Part shown: positions 1 to 8,060 of the stretch, in pieces
How the letters are laid out: the number at the start of each line of letters is the position of its first letter
Numbering within the stretch: position 1 is the first letter of the stretch
Notes under the pieces: generated by a model
The model's database searches: none
Seen by the model: only the letters and a program-made list of their open reading frames with translations
Told to the model about the DNA's origin: nothing
Source: CAVQND01 sp049518415
GTDB taxonomy: Bacteria; Verrucomicrobiota; Verrucomicrobiia; Limisphaerales; UBA8199
Reading direction: 5' to 3'
Assembly (NCBI GenBank): GCA_049518415.1
Contig: JBEKRX010000013.1
Location: forward strand, 1-64,000
Length of the DNA: 64,000 bases
Translations under genes and position numbers: made by a program

Positions 1-117
1 CGCCGGGGGCGGGACGGGCCGCCGCCCTGGGCTACTATCTTGCTGCCCCTCCGGGGCAGAAGAGAGCCGCGCTGCGCGCGGGTAGGGTGGAGTTGGTGGC
101 AGTGTCGGGATGCGCCC
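1..117. repeat. Family B hairpin repeat, right half
   Basis: This is the right-hand part of a repeat seen more fully at 16734-16975 and 19900-20165. Shared blocks are GGGACGGGCC, GCCCTGGGCT, a small hairpin and the end block GGCAGTGTCGGGATGCGCCC. Here the hairpin is CTGCCCC/GGGGCAG (43-59), whereas the other copies have TTCCGCCC/GGGCGGAA. The left half lies outside the window or is missing. Confidence 0.7.
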
Positions 118-176
118 GGCGGCTTGCCCGTGGTCTCCATCGGCGTTGGTTGGCCGTCGTTCATGGTCCGGTCAGC

Positions 177-3100
177 TCAGCGACGCGTTCCCGCTGCGTC
201 GGCCTTTCCGGCTGTGTCAGTTTCTGCAAAAGACGGTGCGCGCCAAACAAACAGAGTCCCATCGTCGCTCGCCCCCACGAGCGTACTTCCGTCCCACGAG
301 AATCTAATCAGCCTCAGAACCACTTCGGCTTCCAGGCTCGTCACTTCACGGAAAGTGGCGACGTCCCAGAGCTTGACGGCTTCCAAGCCGACGCTCCCCG
401 TGGCGAGCCGCTGACCTCCAGGCGAGAAAGTCAGGGAGTGTACCCCGAGCAGGCTGGCCAGGGAGACGAGCGGCCGGCGCTGTCTGACATCCCAAATCTT
501 GGCGGAGCCCTCTCGGCTCGCCGAGGCCAGAAGCAGGCCGGTTGGTGAGAAACCAATGCTATCGACGCTGAAGGTGTACACCGACGCCTCGATCGCCAGG
601 CGCTTCCTCAAGCGGTCCCACATCCGGATGGATCCGCCGCTGAGCGACCCCCAGGCCACGTGGCGTCCATCCGGCGAAACAGCGATCTTTCCCATCCCGG
701 GGAGTCGAAAGACGTTTTCTTTTCGTTTCCAAGTGGCCACCTCCCATTCGGCGACCGCGCAGGTATGGTCCTCGTTCGAAACCTCAATTAGCAGCGCCCT
801 GCCTTCCTCGTCGAAGCAGCACTCCAGCACAGGGAGCGTGCTGGCCTGAAACTCGGTGACGAGTTGAGCCGATTGCCTATCCCAAATTCTCATGAGGCCT
901 GAGCGGTCGCCCACGGCCAGCCACCGGTCGTTGGGGCTCAAAGCCAGACTGGTGTTATTCGTACCCAGCTTGTCCAACGTCTGTCGTGGGGCCAGCGTGT
1001 CGGTGTTCCACAAAACCACCTGCCCATGAGGCGTGACCGTGAGCAAAGCGCCGTCCCTGCGACTGAAGGCGAGGGCGGAATAGATGAACTCTCCGAGCCC
1101 CAGCACGGCTTCCGGCGCCGTGCGGTAGGCGGGAGGCGGCGGCTGGACGGTGCTGTCCCATGCTCGGATTGAGCCTTCCTTGCCGCAGGTATAAAGCCGG
1201 CGTCCGTCAGCGCTCAGACACAAATGCCAGACCTCGCTGGGGTGCCCACGCAGGAACCGAATCGGCTTGCCCAACGCCAGGCTCCAGACGCCGATGGTCT
1301 GGTCTGCGCTGGCCGAGAACAACCGATCTCCCGGTTCAGCAAAAGTCAGTGAGCTAATCCAACCCGTGTGCCCGACCAGGATTTGGCGCAACTCACCCGT
1401 GGGCGTGCCCAACACAAAAACCCGCGCCTCGGTATAGCCTTGGCCAGAGGCGAGAGTTTGGCCATCGGGGGAGAAGGCTAGTGCGGTGACACCGTCACTG
1501 GTGGGCAGACGGGTTTGCCACCGTTCCTTGCCGCTGCGCCAATCCACCAGACGAATCCGTCCGTCCACTTCCCCGATCGCGAGGGACTGGCCGTCCGGAG
1601 AAAAGCATGCCGCCCCTTTATGGATGTGGGCCCCGGAAACCGGGATGCTGGCCGCACAGGACTGCGTCTTGAGGTCCCACACCCGCACGAATCCATCTGA
1701 AGACACGGAGGCCAGGTAACGCGAATCGCGTGTGAACTCCACCAGGGCCAGCGACGCCGTGTTGGTCAAATGCCCGACCGCCGCCCGCTGGCGGGGATCC
1801 CATAGCGTAATCTCTGGCTCCTGGCGGGAATCCACCCCCCCGTATGCCAGTACGCTCCCGTCCGGGGAGAAGGCGAGTGCGCGATTCCAGCCCGTGTTCG
1901 GGAGGCGGGCCATTTCACGGCGCGATTCCAGGTCCAGAAGCACGATGCTGCGATACTGGTGCACAGCCAGGTGCCTGCCGTCCAACGAAAGAGCGATAGA
2001 TGGCACTGGCGCAAGATTCTCCAGCACCACGGACAACTCGTCGCTCTTGCACTGCGCCCACCAATACCGCCATTCCCACTGCCGCAGATCCGAGTCCTTC
2101 CCCCGTGGCCGGTGCCGCTCCAGAAGCCCTCGGGCCCGTCCGAGGTCGTGCCCCTTCCAGGCCTGTTGAACGAGGTTCATGTCCGCGGCATAGCCTTCTC
2201 GCCGGGCCAGCTCCCTCTCCGCGATGGCGCGCCTTGACTGCCGGACGGCCGACAATGACAGCACCAGCAGCGCCGCGGCGATGAGCACGCCGATCGTGGC
2301 GGCACGCACCACCCCGCGCCGATAGGCCGCTCGTTCACGGGCGGCCAGCTCGAGCTGCTGCGCGGCCAGCACGGCCTGACGCTGCGGGAGCGACCGGAGA
2401 TTCTTCGCCAAGAGACCGGCAGCGGCAAACCGGTCCCGCGGGTTGCCGGCAAAACATTGATGCAGACCATCGCGCAGCAATGGATCGGAAATGTCGTCCG
2501 CCCAGTCGGTTGCCACCGGTCGCGTGAAATCGCTCACCAGGAGTTGATAGAGCACCACTCCCAGCGAGTAGATGTCCGAACGCGTCGAAGCTGGTTTGCC
2601 GGCGAGCAGTTCCGGCGCCATGTAGAGTTGGGTGCCGGTCTTTGACGAAGAGGAATCGGCCAGGATCGTCTGCGTAAACCCGGTGCGCGTGATCCCCGCC
2701 AGGTAATCCTCCGATACCACCTGCCCGATCCCAAAGTCGGTGAGTTTGGCCTGCACCCGTAGCGCCGAACTGGCGTTCACTGCGGACTTTTCTTCCTGGG
2801 GCACCTCCTCGGACAGAGTAGGCGAGGCCAATCCCGAAACCGAAGACTGCGGCGAAGGCTGGTTCGCAGCTAGGCCCGAAATGAGGATGTTGGCCGGCTT
2901 CACGTCCCGGTGAATCACCCCGGCGTCGTGGGCGGCTTGGAGCGCGTCGGCTACCTGCGCGACGATCTCCAGCTTCACCGCCAAGGGCACTTTCGCCGGC
3001 CCACCCTGCGCCTCGCACCAGCTTCGCAAGTCCTGGCCAGCGACATAATCCTCCTCCACGTAGTATGGCGGCTGGTCGAAATAGACCTCGCGCAAACTGA

Positions 3101-4016
3101 CAATATTGGGATGATCGCCAATGCGCTCCTTGATCAGCCGAAAGAGCGTCATCTCCCGTTTCAGGCTGCGCACCCGGTCAGCCCGGAAACAGAACTTGAA
3201 CACGCGCCGCTCCTTCATCGCCTGGTGCCGCCCCAGCCAGACCTCACCAAAACCGCCCTCGCCCAGCTTCTGCTCCAGCACCCACTGCGTGTTCGGCACC
3301 GCCTGGCCGACCGCTGGCCGCCAGCCCAGCACCGCCTCGCCCTCGGCAGCCTCCACCCGTCGCGCCTTCTCCGTCGTGGCCGGGGAACGCAACAGACCTG
3401 CCCCCACCTCGCCGACCTCACAGATCTCCACCGCCGCCTCGATCCCCTTGAGTTGATAGAGGCCGTGGTTGAGCCAGTTCAGTGGCCCAACCCCTGGAAT
3501 GTCCTCCCCCTTCAAGGCCTGCCGCGCGCTGTCAAACACCGCCCGCGTCAACAGGATCTGTCCCCCTTGGGCCAAACCCATCACCCGCGCCCCCAGGTCC
3601 ACATTCAAGCCGATCAAATCCTTGGTCCGTTGCTGCTCGGCCTCCTGAATCAGCACCTCGCCCAGGTGCAGCCCCATCCGGTCCTGCACGGGCACGGGCG
3701 CCTGGCGGCTCAGCTCCCGCAGCCGCTGCTGGAGCATCAGGGCAAACTTCACCCCCGCCGACGGCGTGGCAAACACCAGGAAAAACGAATCGCCGGTCGT
3801 GCTCAGTTCTTGCCCCTCGGCAAGCTCCGCCAGCGTCGAACGCACCAGGGTATGATGCCGTTCCAGGAGCTGCGCGCCGGCGTGGTCCCCCATCTGCTGC
3901 TTCAGCGCCGTGGACCCGACCATGTCGGTGAACACCAACGTGACCAGACTCGTCCGGTGTCGGCGGCCGAACGCCTCGACTTGCACCTGACTGGCCGATG
4001 CGTCCCGGGGATTCAT
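177..4016 (-). CDS. Cyclase-like / Ser-Thr protein kinase / WD40 fusion protein
   Basis: A 1,279-residue three-part signalling protein. Residues ~20-190 resemble a class III nucleotide cyclase, with FTDMVGS and TGDSFF supplying the two metal aspartates. The usual catalytic Asn of VNLAAR is replaced (VDLGAR), and the usual substrate Lys before GD is Ser, so cyclase activity is doubtful. Residues ~245-525 are a Hanks-type kinase: GEGGFGEVW loop, HRDVKPAN catalytic loop (~368), DFG (~427) and MAPE (~467). An unusual ~40-residue Ser/Gln/Glu-rich insert sits between the catalytic loop and DFG. One transmembrane segment lies at ~560-585 and WD40 repeats fill ~640-1270. The kinase is probably cytoplasmic and the propeller on the far side of the membrane, by inference. 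It stands alone, with no obvious operon partner in the window. Confidence 0.93.
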   Translation of the reverse strand: MNPRDASASQVQVEAFGRRHRTSLVTLVFTDMVGSTALKQQMGDHAGAQLLERHHTLVRSTLAELAEGQELSTTGDSFFLVFATPSAGVKFALMLQQRLRELSRQAPVPVQDRMGLHLGEVLIQEAEQQRTKDLIGLNVDLGARVMGLAQGGQILLTRAVFDSARQALKGEDIPGVGPLNWLNHGLYQLKGIEAAVEICEVGEVGAGLLRSPATTEKARRVEAAEGEAVLGWRPAVGQAVPNTQWVLEQKLGEGGFGEVWLGRHQAMKERRVFKFCFRADRVRSLKREMTLFRLIKERIGDHPNIVSLREVYFDQPPYYVEEDYVAGQDLRSWCEAQGGPAKVPLAVKLEIVAQVADALQAAHDAGVIHRDVKPANILISGLAANQPSPQSSVSGLASPTLSEEVPQEEKSAVNASSALRVQAKLTDFGIGQVVSEDYLAGITRTGFTQTILADSSSSKTGTQLYMAPELLAGKPASTRSDIYSLGVVLYQLLVSDFTRPVATDWADDISDPLLRDGLHQCFAGNPRDRFAAAGLLAKNLRSLPQRQAVLAAQQLELAARERAAYRRGVVRAATIGVLIAAALLVLSLSAVRQSRRAIAERELARREGYAADMNLVQQAWKGHDLGRARGLLERHRPRGKDSDLRQWEWRYWWAQCKSDELSVVLENLAPVPSIALSLDGRHLAVHQYRSIVLLDLESRREMARLPNTGWNRALAFSPDGSVLAYGGVDSRQEPEITLWDPRQRAAVGHLTNTASLALVEFTRDSRYLASVSSDGFVRVWDLKTQSCAASIPVSGAHIHKGAACFSPDGQSLAIGEVDGRIRLVDWRSGKERWQTRLPTSDGVTALAFSPDGQTLASGQGYTEARVFVLGTPTGELRQILVGHTGWISSLTFAEPGDRLFSASADQTIGVWSLALGKPIRFLRGHPSEVWHLCLSADGRRLYTCGKEGSIRAWDSTVQPPPPAYRTAPEAVLGLGEFIYSALAFSRRDGALLTVTPHGQVVLWNTDTLAPRQTLDKLGTNNTSLALSPNDRWLAVGDRSGLMRIWDRQSAQLVTEFQASTLPVLECCFDEEGRALLIEVSNEDHTCAVAEWEVATWKRKENVFRLPGMGKIAVSPDGRHVAWGSLSGGSIRMWDRLRKRLAIEASVYTFSVDSIGFSPTGLLLASASREGSAKIWDVRQRRPLVSLASLLGVHSLTFSPGGQRLATGSVGLEAVKLWDVATFREVTSLEAEVVLRLIRFSWDGSTLVGASDDGTLFVWRAPSFAETDTAGKADAAGTRR

Positions 4017-4275
4017 TGTCCCGCGAGCCTACCAAAACCGGACTCCAAGGGAAGCGCAAACGTAGTGGGCTGTCGTGCATCTTTCAAAATTGCAATTGTT
4101 TGCCGGATCCCCAGACCACCTGGCGACTCTCCACGCGCTGGACATCGAGCAGCACTCGGGTGCCGGTTACCGCAAGTAGAGAATCATAGAATCATAACGT
4201 CCTTTAATTCTCTCCTTGCGCACGCTTTCCGCATCGTGGTAAGGTTCTAAAAACGCCGTTTACCGAAAGGCGCCT

Positions 4276-4536
4276 ATGGAAATCACACTTGAAGTCCCTG
4301 AGACCGTGGCCAAGGCGCTGGGCTACGCCCGAGAGACACTCCCCAGGCGCGCCCTGGAGGCGCTCCTTGTAGATGAATGCGCTCGCGGGCGCCTCTCGCG
4401 CGGAAAGGTCGCGGAGCTTTTGGGCTTGAGTTTTCACGAAACAGAAGAACTGTTTCGCGCCCACCGCGTGCCGTATCCCATCAAGACCAGCGCCGACGAC
4501 GCCCTCGACAACGCATCCCTGCCGAGGCGCCGATGA
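4276..4536 (+). CDS. UPF0175-family antitoxin-like protein
   Basis: An 86-residue protein with the UPF0175 layout: a short N-terminal strand (MEITLEVPE), a helical middle (ALEALLVDECARGRLSRGKVAELLGLSFHE is the conserved stretch, positions ~30-60) and a C-terminal tail. In this family the middle looks like a helix-turn-helix, and members usually pair with PIN-domain toxins as VapB-type antitoxins. The stop overlaps the start of the next reading frame (ATGATG at 4533), as in toxin-antitoxin pairs. That downstream toxin frame is badly truncated, so this may be an orphan antitoxin that still binds DNA or neutralises toxins encoded elsewhere. Confidence 0.8.
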   Translation: MEITLEVPETVAKALGYARETLPRRALEALLVDECARGRLSRGKVAELLGLSFHETEELFRAHRVPYPIKTSADDALDNASLPRRR

Positions 4537-4649
4537 TGGTGGTCGCGGACACGGGGCCGGTGAACTATCTGGTCTTGAGCGGCCAGATTGACCTGGCTCA
4601 CCACCTTTACGGAACCTTGCTCCTGGACGCACGATATGTGTGGTATTGA
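4533..4649 (+). pseudogene. Truncated PIN-like toxin remnant
   Basis: The frame starts at the ATG overlapping the antitoxin stop and reads MMVVADTGPVNYLVLSGQID, the typical N-terminus of DUF3368/PIN toxins, including the first acidic metal residue (VADTGP). It stops after 38 residues, whereas intact relatives are roughly 150-170 residues. A run of hairpin repeats begins about 10 bp downstream, so a repeat insertion or rearrangement probably removed the rest. The remaining acidic catalytic residues are absent. Confidence 0.65.
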
Positions 4650-4654
4650 GGTCA

Positions 4655-4775
4655 GTAGCGCCCTTTCAGGGCGCGGGGCGGGCGGTGGGAATGAGGCCCC
4701 AGGGCATTGGTCCCGCCAAGCGGGACCTCAGCCCTGGGCTGGGTTCTGGCGGCCCGTTGGGCCGCGAGGCAGACC
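4655..4775. repeat. Cluster of perfect hairpins, related to family B
   Basis: Three perfect short hairpins lie in a row: GCGCCCT/AGGGCGC (4658-4674), GGTCCCGC/GCGGGACC with loop CAA (4709-4727), and GCGGCCC/GGGCCGC with loop GTT (4749-4765). The middle one is clamped by CCCAGGGC and GCCCTGGG, the same outer clamp as in family B. No reading frame is credible here. Together with the element at 4828 it fills the space between the toxin remnant and the next gene. Confidence 0.65.
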
Positions 4776-4827
4776 GCGAACGGCGACGTATTCCATCGCT
4801 TATCATTGCAGTCTGACACTGGCTCTC

Positions 4828-4959
4828 CATGAACCGCGGGGTAGTGGGGCAGGCGTCCCGCCTGCCATGATGGCGTCTCGCCCTTGAAACCAACGCGGGC
4901 GAGATGCCCGCGCCGGCAGGCGGGACGCCTGCCCCACTGGCGCTGCCGCCCCGGTTCAC
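4828..4959. repeat. Family A palindromic element, copy 1
   Basis: A long imperfect palindrome bounded by CATGAACCG on the left and CCGGTTCA on the right, with inner arms GTGGGGCAGGCGTCCCGCC and its complement. The centre carries TCTCGCCC and GGGCGAGA around a GTTGGTTTC-type loop. Compared with copies at 52641 and 57709 the central loop is in the opposite orientation. The right end overlaps the stop codon of the minus-strand gene at 4956, so the element supplies that gene's terminator codon. Confidence 0.75.
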
Positions 4960-6455
4960 CACTGGTGCAACCGGTAAAAAGCCTGGCTTTGGTTGGTGAG
5001 TGCGCCCGCATCGACGAACGGCCCGGCGGGATCAATCGGGCTGACCGGCAGATAGGGTCCGCCCGCGTCGGCGGCTCGCTCCAATTGAAAGAGGCGGCCG
5101 CCGCCGCTCCATTGGAAGGCGAGGCTGGCGGGCGGCTGGTTGGTCAATTGCGGCAGGCCCAGCTTGCTGGCGCCGGTGACCGGGGTGACATCCGAAACGA
5201 CGAACAGGGCGTTGAGGCCAAGGCCGGCGGCGCCGCCCGAGCCGCCGAAGGCCGACACCAGTTCCGCGTTGCCATAGACCACGTAGCCGTGGTCGCTGAG
5301 CAAGTCGCCCGCCGCGTAGTAAGTCGATTGTGCATCGTAAAAGCCCTTGGCGGTGGCAAACCAGATTTCGCCGCTGGGCCAGACGTAGAGCGCGCGCAGG
5401 CCGTAGTCGCTCGTCGTGTTGGTTGGGTTGAAGCCGGCCAGCAATTCCGCGCCGGTCCGGACTACCACGCCGCTGTCGGAGAGCAAATCGCCCGTCTGAA
5501 TCGCGCGCCCCAGCTTGCCCGAAAAGAAACCGGTCGCCACGGAGAAGTAGGTCTCGCCCGAGTCCATGACCTGCACGGCCTCCAGGCCGGCGCCTGAGGA
5601 TGGCAGCGGGCCGGGCGCGAAGGCGGCGATCAGTTCCGAATTAAGGCGCACGATCCGGCCCTGGTCCGAGAGCAGGTCGCCGGTCGTCAACTGGCCGAGG
5701 CGCTCGCTGAAGACGCCATGCGCAATCGAAAAAGCGATCTCGCCGCCGGGCAAAATGTCCACGTCTTTGAGGCCCAGGTCGGGGACGATCGGCATGATGC
5801 CGAGCCGGGCGGTCAACTGCTGGTTGCGCCTGACGACGCGGCCGGCGGAGGAGAGCAAGTCGCCCGCGCTGATGGTGTTGGTCGGGGGGTTCCAGCCGCC
5901 CGCCTGGAAGAGCTGGGCGGTGGCAAACCAAATCTCCCGGAACGGCGCGGCGCTCAGGTCCAGGTGATACTGCTGCAAGGGCGTGCCGTTGGTTTGGTCC
6001 ACCCCCGTCTGGAGCATCGGCCAGAGCCGTGGGAGGAGGCCCAGCGCGTTGGTGAGATAGCAGAGCTTGTTGGTGGTCCCGTTGTCGATCCAGACGGTCA
6101 GCGACAGCGTCTGTTGGGCCACTAGCTCGCCCCCCACAACATAGACACCCTGGCCGGATACCTTGTAGCTCGGGCCGTTGCTCCTGCCGGCCGTGAAAGA
6201 AATGTTCTCCACCCCATACGTGGTGAAGAGTGGGTTCTGGCCCAGGTAACGCAACTCGAACGTCCCCCGCATCGGCACCGGGATCGTCAGTCGGTTGCAG
6301 ATCGGGCAGTCCTCAATGAGTTGGCTGCCCTCGGTCAGCGTATAGACCCAGTTCGATCCTGCCCCCAGCACTTGAGCGCCTGCCCGCTGGGAAAAGCAGA
6401 GGTTCGCCAGGACCAACCCTCCAACACTGAAGATTCGGAAAGCAATCGTTTTCAT
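4956..6455 (-). CDS. Secreted protein with four ~60-residue repeats
   Basis: A 499-residue protein with an N-terminal signal peptide (to about RAGAQ, residue 28). An N-terminal region of ~150 residues has no recognised fold. Then come four units of ~60 residues, each built as a (G/S)GEI(W/A)F strand, ~20 residues, then GDLLSDxGxVVR and xELLAxF; the order and spacing look like a beta-rich sensor or propeller blade. The last ~45 residues (FQLERAADAGGPY...FYRL) match the C-terminal domain common on secreted Verrucomicrobia proteins, presumably for export or anchoring. The function is unknown. The stop codon lies inside a family A repeat. Confidence 0.85.
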   Translation of the reverse strand: MKTIAFRIFSVGGLVLANLCFSQRAGAQVLGAGSNWVYTLTEGSQLIEDCPICNRLTIPVPMRGTFELRYLGQNPLFTTYGVENISFTAGRSNGPSYKVSGQGVYVVGGELVAQQTLSLTVWIDNGTTNKLCYLTNALGLLPRLWPMLQTGVDQTNGTPLQQYHLDLSAAPFREIWFATAQLFQAGGWNPPTNTISAGDLLSSAGRVVRRNQQLTARLGIMPIVPDLGLKDVDILPGGEIAFSIAHGVFSERLGQLTTGDLLSDQGRIVRLNSELIAAFAPGPLPSSGAGLEAVQVMDSGETYFSVATGFFSGKLGRAIQTGDLLSDSGVVVRTGAELLAGFNPTNTTSDYGLRALYVWPSGEIWFATAKGFYDAQSTYYAAGDLLSDHGYVVYGNAELVSAFGGSGGAAGLGLNALFVVSDVTPVTGASKLGLPQLTNQPPASLAFQWSGGGRLFQLERAADAGGPYLPVSPIDPAGPFVDAGALTNQSQAFYRLHQW

Positions 6456-6604
6456 AACGCACCTGTGGTTTGCCTGCTTTGGTCTTATGTCCGGGCGGCA
6501 TTCTACCTGGTGGCTGGGCGGGTGGCAAGCTCAAAGAAAAAGCCGGACGAAAATCCTTCGGTTTGGCATTTCCAAACCAGCCGCAAAACGCTATCCAGGA
6601 GCGC

Positions 6605-7993
6605 ATGAACTATCTCCGCCGCCTCCTCCTGGTCCTGCTTTTCGCCTTGGGTCCCCTGGGCGCTCGGGCCCAAACCGCCCAGGTCCAGGTGGCCTTCGCC
6701 CAGCCGCTGGGTCCCTTGGCCATTGACTGCATGGCCCTGGGGCAGGGCGGCCTATCGGCCGAACCGATGTGGGCCGAGCGCATTGCCGAAATCCGCGCCC
6801 TGCGGCCCCGGCTGATCCGGCTGTTCATCCAGGAATATTTTGATTTGCTGCCCGAGCCCGGGCGCTATCACTTCCAGGACCTCGACCGTTCCGTGGACAC
6901 CATTGTCCGGGCCGGGGCGCAACCCCTCATGTGCCTTTGCTGCAAGCCCCGCCTCCTGTTCCCGACCGTCGACCAGGACGTCGTCGAACCCAACGATTAC
7001 GCCCAGTGGGAGGCACTGGTGCGCAACCTGGTCCAACACTGCCAGGCGCGGGGCGCGGGCATTCGTTATTGGGAGATCGCCAATGAACCGGACATCGGTG
7101 AAGACGGCGGCTGTCCTTATCGTTTCAAACCGGACAGCTACGCCCGCTATTACCAGCATACGGCAGCGGCGGTCCGGCAGGCGGACCCGGCGGCCCGCGT
7201 GGGCGGGCCGGCGCTGGCCAATCCGCGCTCCCCAATCCTGCCGGCACTGCTGGACTTTTGCCGGACCAACCCGGCCCCGCTCCATTTTGTCTCCTGGCAC
7301 ATCTATAGCAGCCAACCCAAAGCCATCCGGGGGACCATCGACTACATTAAAGACCTGCTCAAGAATTACCCGGAGCCCAAGCCGGAGACGTTCCTCGACG
7401 AATGGAACATGGACCTGATGAACCCCCAGTTGGACCCTCGTTTCCAGCCCTGTTTTGTGGCCGAGGTCATCTGGCAGATGAAAGAGGCCGCCCTGGATTA
7501 CTCCTGTTATTACCACATCCGCGATTGGCAGGTCTCCTTCGAGCAGTTTGCCCCCTTCATGTCCGGGCCGGGCACGGCTTTCATGACCCGCTGGTGGAAC
7601 CGGATGCCGCAGTTTGACGGCCTCTTTGACTACCAGAACAACGTCCGGCCGGCTTATTTCACTTTCAAACTGCTCTCGCGCCTGGCCGGCGAGCGGCTGC
7701 GCTTGACCTCCACCCGTGCGGCGGTGCATGGCCTGGCTGCCCGCGATGACCAGTTGCGCATGTGGAACCTGGTGCTCTGGAACTTCTCAGCCTCCCCGGT
7801 CCAGGCCGACCTTTCCCTGGCAGGGCTCCCCAAAGACATGCGCGTCCGCCATATCGTTTTGGACGCCACCGCTCCTGGCAGCGATGAGAACACCCGCTTG
7901 CGTCCAGAACCCTACACCAGCTTGCAGGCTGGCGACCACCGCCTGGCCGTGCCCCTCGAGCCCTGGGCCGTCCACTACTGGTCTTTCGAATAG
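6605..7993 (+). CDS. Secreted glycoside hydrolase, GH39-like
   Basis: A 462-residue protein. The start at 6605 is preferred because it gives a clean signal peptide (MNYLRRLLLVLLFALG... to ARAQ) and has AGGAG a few bases upstream; the open frame extends further 5' without a signal. The body is a (beta/alpha)8-type clan A hydrolase. IRYWEIANEPD carries the likely acid/base Glu (~160) and ETFLDEWN the likely nucleophile Glu (~265), with VGGPALA between them, as in GH39 beta-xylosidase/iduronidase relatives. The C-terminus is a small beta domain. It should hydrolyse glycosides outside the cytoplasm; the substrate cannot be read from sequence. It is 67 bp upstream of a GH28-like gene on the same strand, so the two probably work on the same polysaccharide. 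Confidence 0.85.
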   Translation: MNYLRRLLLVLLFALGPLGARAQTAQVQVAFAQPLGPLAIDCMALGQGGLSAEPMWAERIAEIRALRPRLIRLFIQEYFDLLPEPGRYHFQDLDRSVDTIVRAGAQPLMCLCCKPRLLFPTVDQDVVEPNDYAQWEALVRNLVQHCQARGAGIRYWEIANEPDIGEDGGCPYRFKPDSYARYYQHTAAAVRQADPAARVGGPALANPRSPILPALLDFCRTNPAPLHFVSWHIYSSQPKAIRGTIDYIKDLLKNYPEPKPETFLDEWNMDLMNPQLDPRFQPCFVAEVIWQMKEAALDYSCYYHIRDWQVSFEQFAPFMSGPGTAFMTRWWNRMPQFDGLFDYQNNVRPAYFTFKLLSRLAGERLRLTSTRAAVHGLAARDDQLRMWNLVLWNFSASPVQADLSLAGLPKDMRVRHIVLDATAPGSDENTRLRPEPYTSLQAGDHRLAVPLEPWAVHYWSFE

Positions 7994-7999
7994 ACTCAG

Positions 8000-8048
8000 T
8001 TGCCAATTGCCAATCGCCAATTGCCAATTGCCAATTGCCAATCGCCAA
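8000..8048. repeat. Heptamer tandem array (TTGCCAA, 7 copies)
   Basis: Seven head-to-tail copies of TTGCCAA, two of them TCGCCAA, fill most of the 67-bp gap between the GH39-like and GH28-like genes. No ribosome binding site is visible in or after the array. Similar 7-bp arrays with other unit sequences occur at 14131, 18090, 26921 and 40254. Confidence 0.9.
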
Positions 8049-8060
8049 TTCACCATTGCT

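Noticed and set aside
2910..4250. Plus-strand frame of 446 residues opposite the kinase gene
   Set aside because: Shadow of the kinase and cyclase-like domains.
4844..4937. Possible CRISPR repeats (family A)
   Set aside because: The copies are far apart with no spacer array; they are dispersed palindromic elements. The 7-9 bp tandem arrays also lack unique spacers.
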